Part shown: positions 63,473-64,000 of the stretch, in pieces
Numbering within the stretch: the stretch's first letter is position 1
Layout of the letters: every line of letters begins with the position of its first letter
From: Marinobacter antarcticus
Lineage (GTDB): Bacteria > Pseudomonadota > Gammaproteobacteria > Pseudomonadales > Oleiphilaceae
Length of the DNA: 64,000 bases
Direction of reading: 5' to 3'
Assembly (NCBI RefSeq): GCF_900142385.1
Contig: NZ_FRAQ01000001.1
Coordinates: 372,001-436,000 of the forward strand
The notes under the pieces: model-generated
Database searches by the model: none
Told to the model about the DNA's origin: nothing
What the model saw: the letters and a program-made list of their open reading frames with translations, nothing else
Position numbers and translations under genes: made by a program

Positions 63473-64000
63473 GCTGATTCCTTCCTGCATGATTTCATCC
63501 ACACTTTTTGCCAGCAGTTCAGCACCCAGTTTCAGGTCTTCCTTGCTGGTTGTAAGCGGCATCAGGCATTTGATGACTTCATCATTCGGACCACTGGTCT
63601 CGATGATCAGACCGTGCTCGAAGGCACGCTGGGTGATCGGGCCTGTGACGTCAGCGTGGGCAGCTTCAATGCCCCGCATCAAACCGCGTCCTTTCATTTT
63701 GAACTGACCCGGGTACTTATCGCAAATCGCCTGCAGCCCATCGCCCAGAACCTGAGCCTTTTCCTTAACCTCATTGGCAAATTTATCGTCTTTCCAATAG
63801 GTATCGACAGCGGCACGTGCCGTAATGAACGCCATGTTGTTACCGCGGAAAGTGCCGTTATGCTCGCCTGGATCCCAAACATCCAGCTCCGGCTTGAACA
63901 ATACCAGTGCCATAGGCAGGCCATACCCGCTCAGGGACTTGGAAACCGTCACGATGTCTGGCTTGATGCCGGCAAACTCAAAGCTGAAGAACTCACCAGT
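63461..64000 (-). CDS. ectB: Diaminobutyrate-2-oxoglutarate aminotransferase (partial, cut by right edge)
   Basis: The C-terminal 179 residues of the ectoine-pathway transaminase that makes L-2,4-diaminobutyrate from aspartate semialdehyde. The PLP lysine is in [13 protein letters not shown], followed by [13 protein letters not shown] and [15 protein letters not shown]. The frame is open to 64000 ([16 protein letters not shown]). No ectC lies between it and ask. Confidence 0.92.
   Translation of the reverse strand, partial: TGEFFSFEFAGIKPDIVTVSKSLSGYGLPMALVLFKPELDVWDPGEHNGTFRGNNMAFITARAAVDTYWKDDKFANEVKEKAQVLGDGLQAICDKYPGQFKMKGRGLMRGIEAAHADVTGPITQRAFEHGLIIETSGPNDEVIKCLMPLTTSKEDLKLGAELLAKSVDEIMQEGISEAS

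Overview
The window looks like a chromosome segment of a marine or halophilic gammaproteobacterium, most like Marinobacter. The pointers are an ectoine-type diaminobutyrate aminotransferase next to an ectoine-type aspartate kinase, a wax-ester synthase/DGAT, several sodium-coupled transporters (NSS, AGCS), the DUF6482 and DUF3429 small proteins, and an alternative rotary ATPase of the N-ATPase class. The genus is an inference from gene content; there is no rRNA here to test it. I saw no tRNA, CRISPR array, insertion sequence or prophage.

Left part (1-10176, + strand): the end of a YfcC-family permease, then arcA-arcB-arcC (arginine deiminase pathway), then, only 18 nt after arcC, a complete nine-gene N-ATPase operon (atpD-C-Q-R-B-E-F-A-G). 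The spacing suggests one transcription unit in which arginine breakdown makes ATP and a dedicated ion pump can spend it. The operon has the N-ATPase hallmarks: beta and epsilon first, atpQ and atpR present, no separate delta gene, and a long b subunit with a delta-like tail.

10192-13941 (- strand): a compact three-gene cluster encoding a thermostable-hemolysin-family acyltransferase-like protein, an AMP-dependent acyl ligase joined in frame to a heme-oxygenase-like diiron domain, and a short-chain dehydrogenase. It overlaps at every junction and lies behind a striking helically phased inverted repeat. This is the best candidate for an undescribed biosynthetic system. A strong internal ribosome-binding site precedes the diiron domain.

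13988-20769: vitamin B12 uptake (btuB-btuF-btuC-btuD, - strand) under a clear cobalamin riboswitch, and divergent cobT plus an alpha-ribazole-phosphatase-like gene. Then come a cNMP/CBS/DUF294 regulator with an exonuclease, an exported MsrA-MsrB fusion, a two-component system facing a small exported protein, an NSS transporter and a PAS chemoreceptor.

31155-46680 is a mixed housekeeping and transport region: EamA and MATE exporters, an active-looking diguanylate cyclase beside a degenerate HD-GYP protein, S-formylglutathione hydrolase, a CBS protein, an AGCS symporter, 1-Cys peroxiredoxin, the metNIQ methionine importer, an amidase, a lytic transglycosylase-like protein and a TSUP permease. 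A diguanylate cyclase pseudogene with an internal deletion (46688-47330) and an orphan Hcp gene follow.

48158-64000: a SprT-like protein, WS/DGAT, a TM2 protein, a class II glutamine amidotransferase, an SDR, an NfeD-SPFH pair, YfbR, a large DUF748 protein, PdxH, a Sfp-type phosphopantetheinyl transferase, Tag, two small proteins, an extra RpoS/RpoH-like sigma factor, and the ectoine precursor genes ask and ectB (ectB runs off the right edge).
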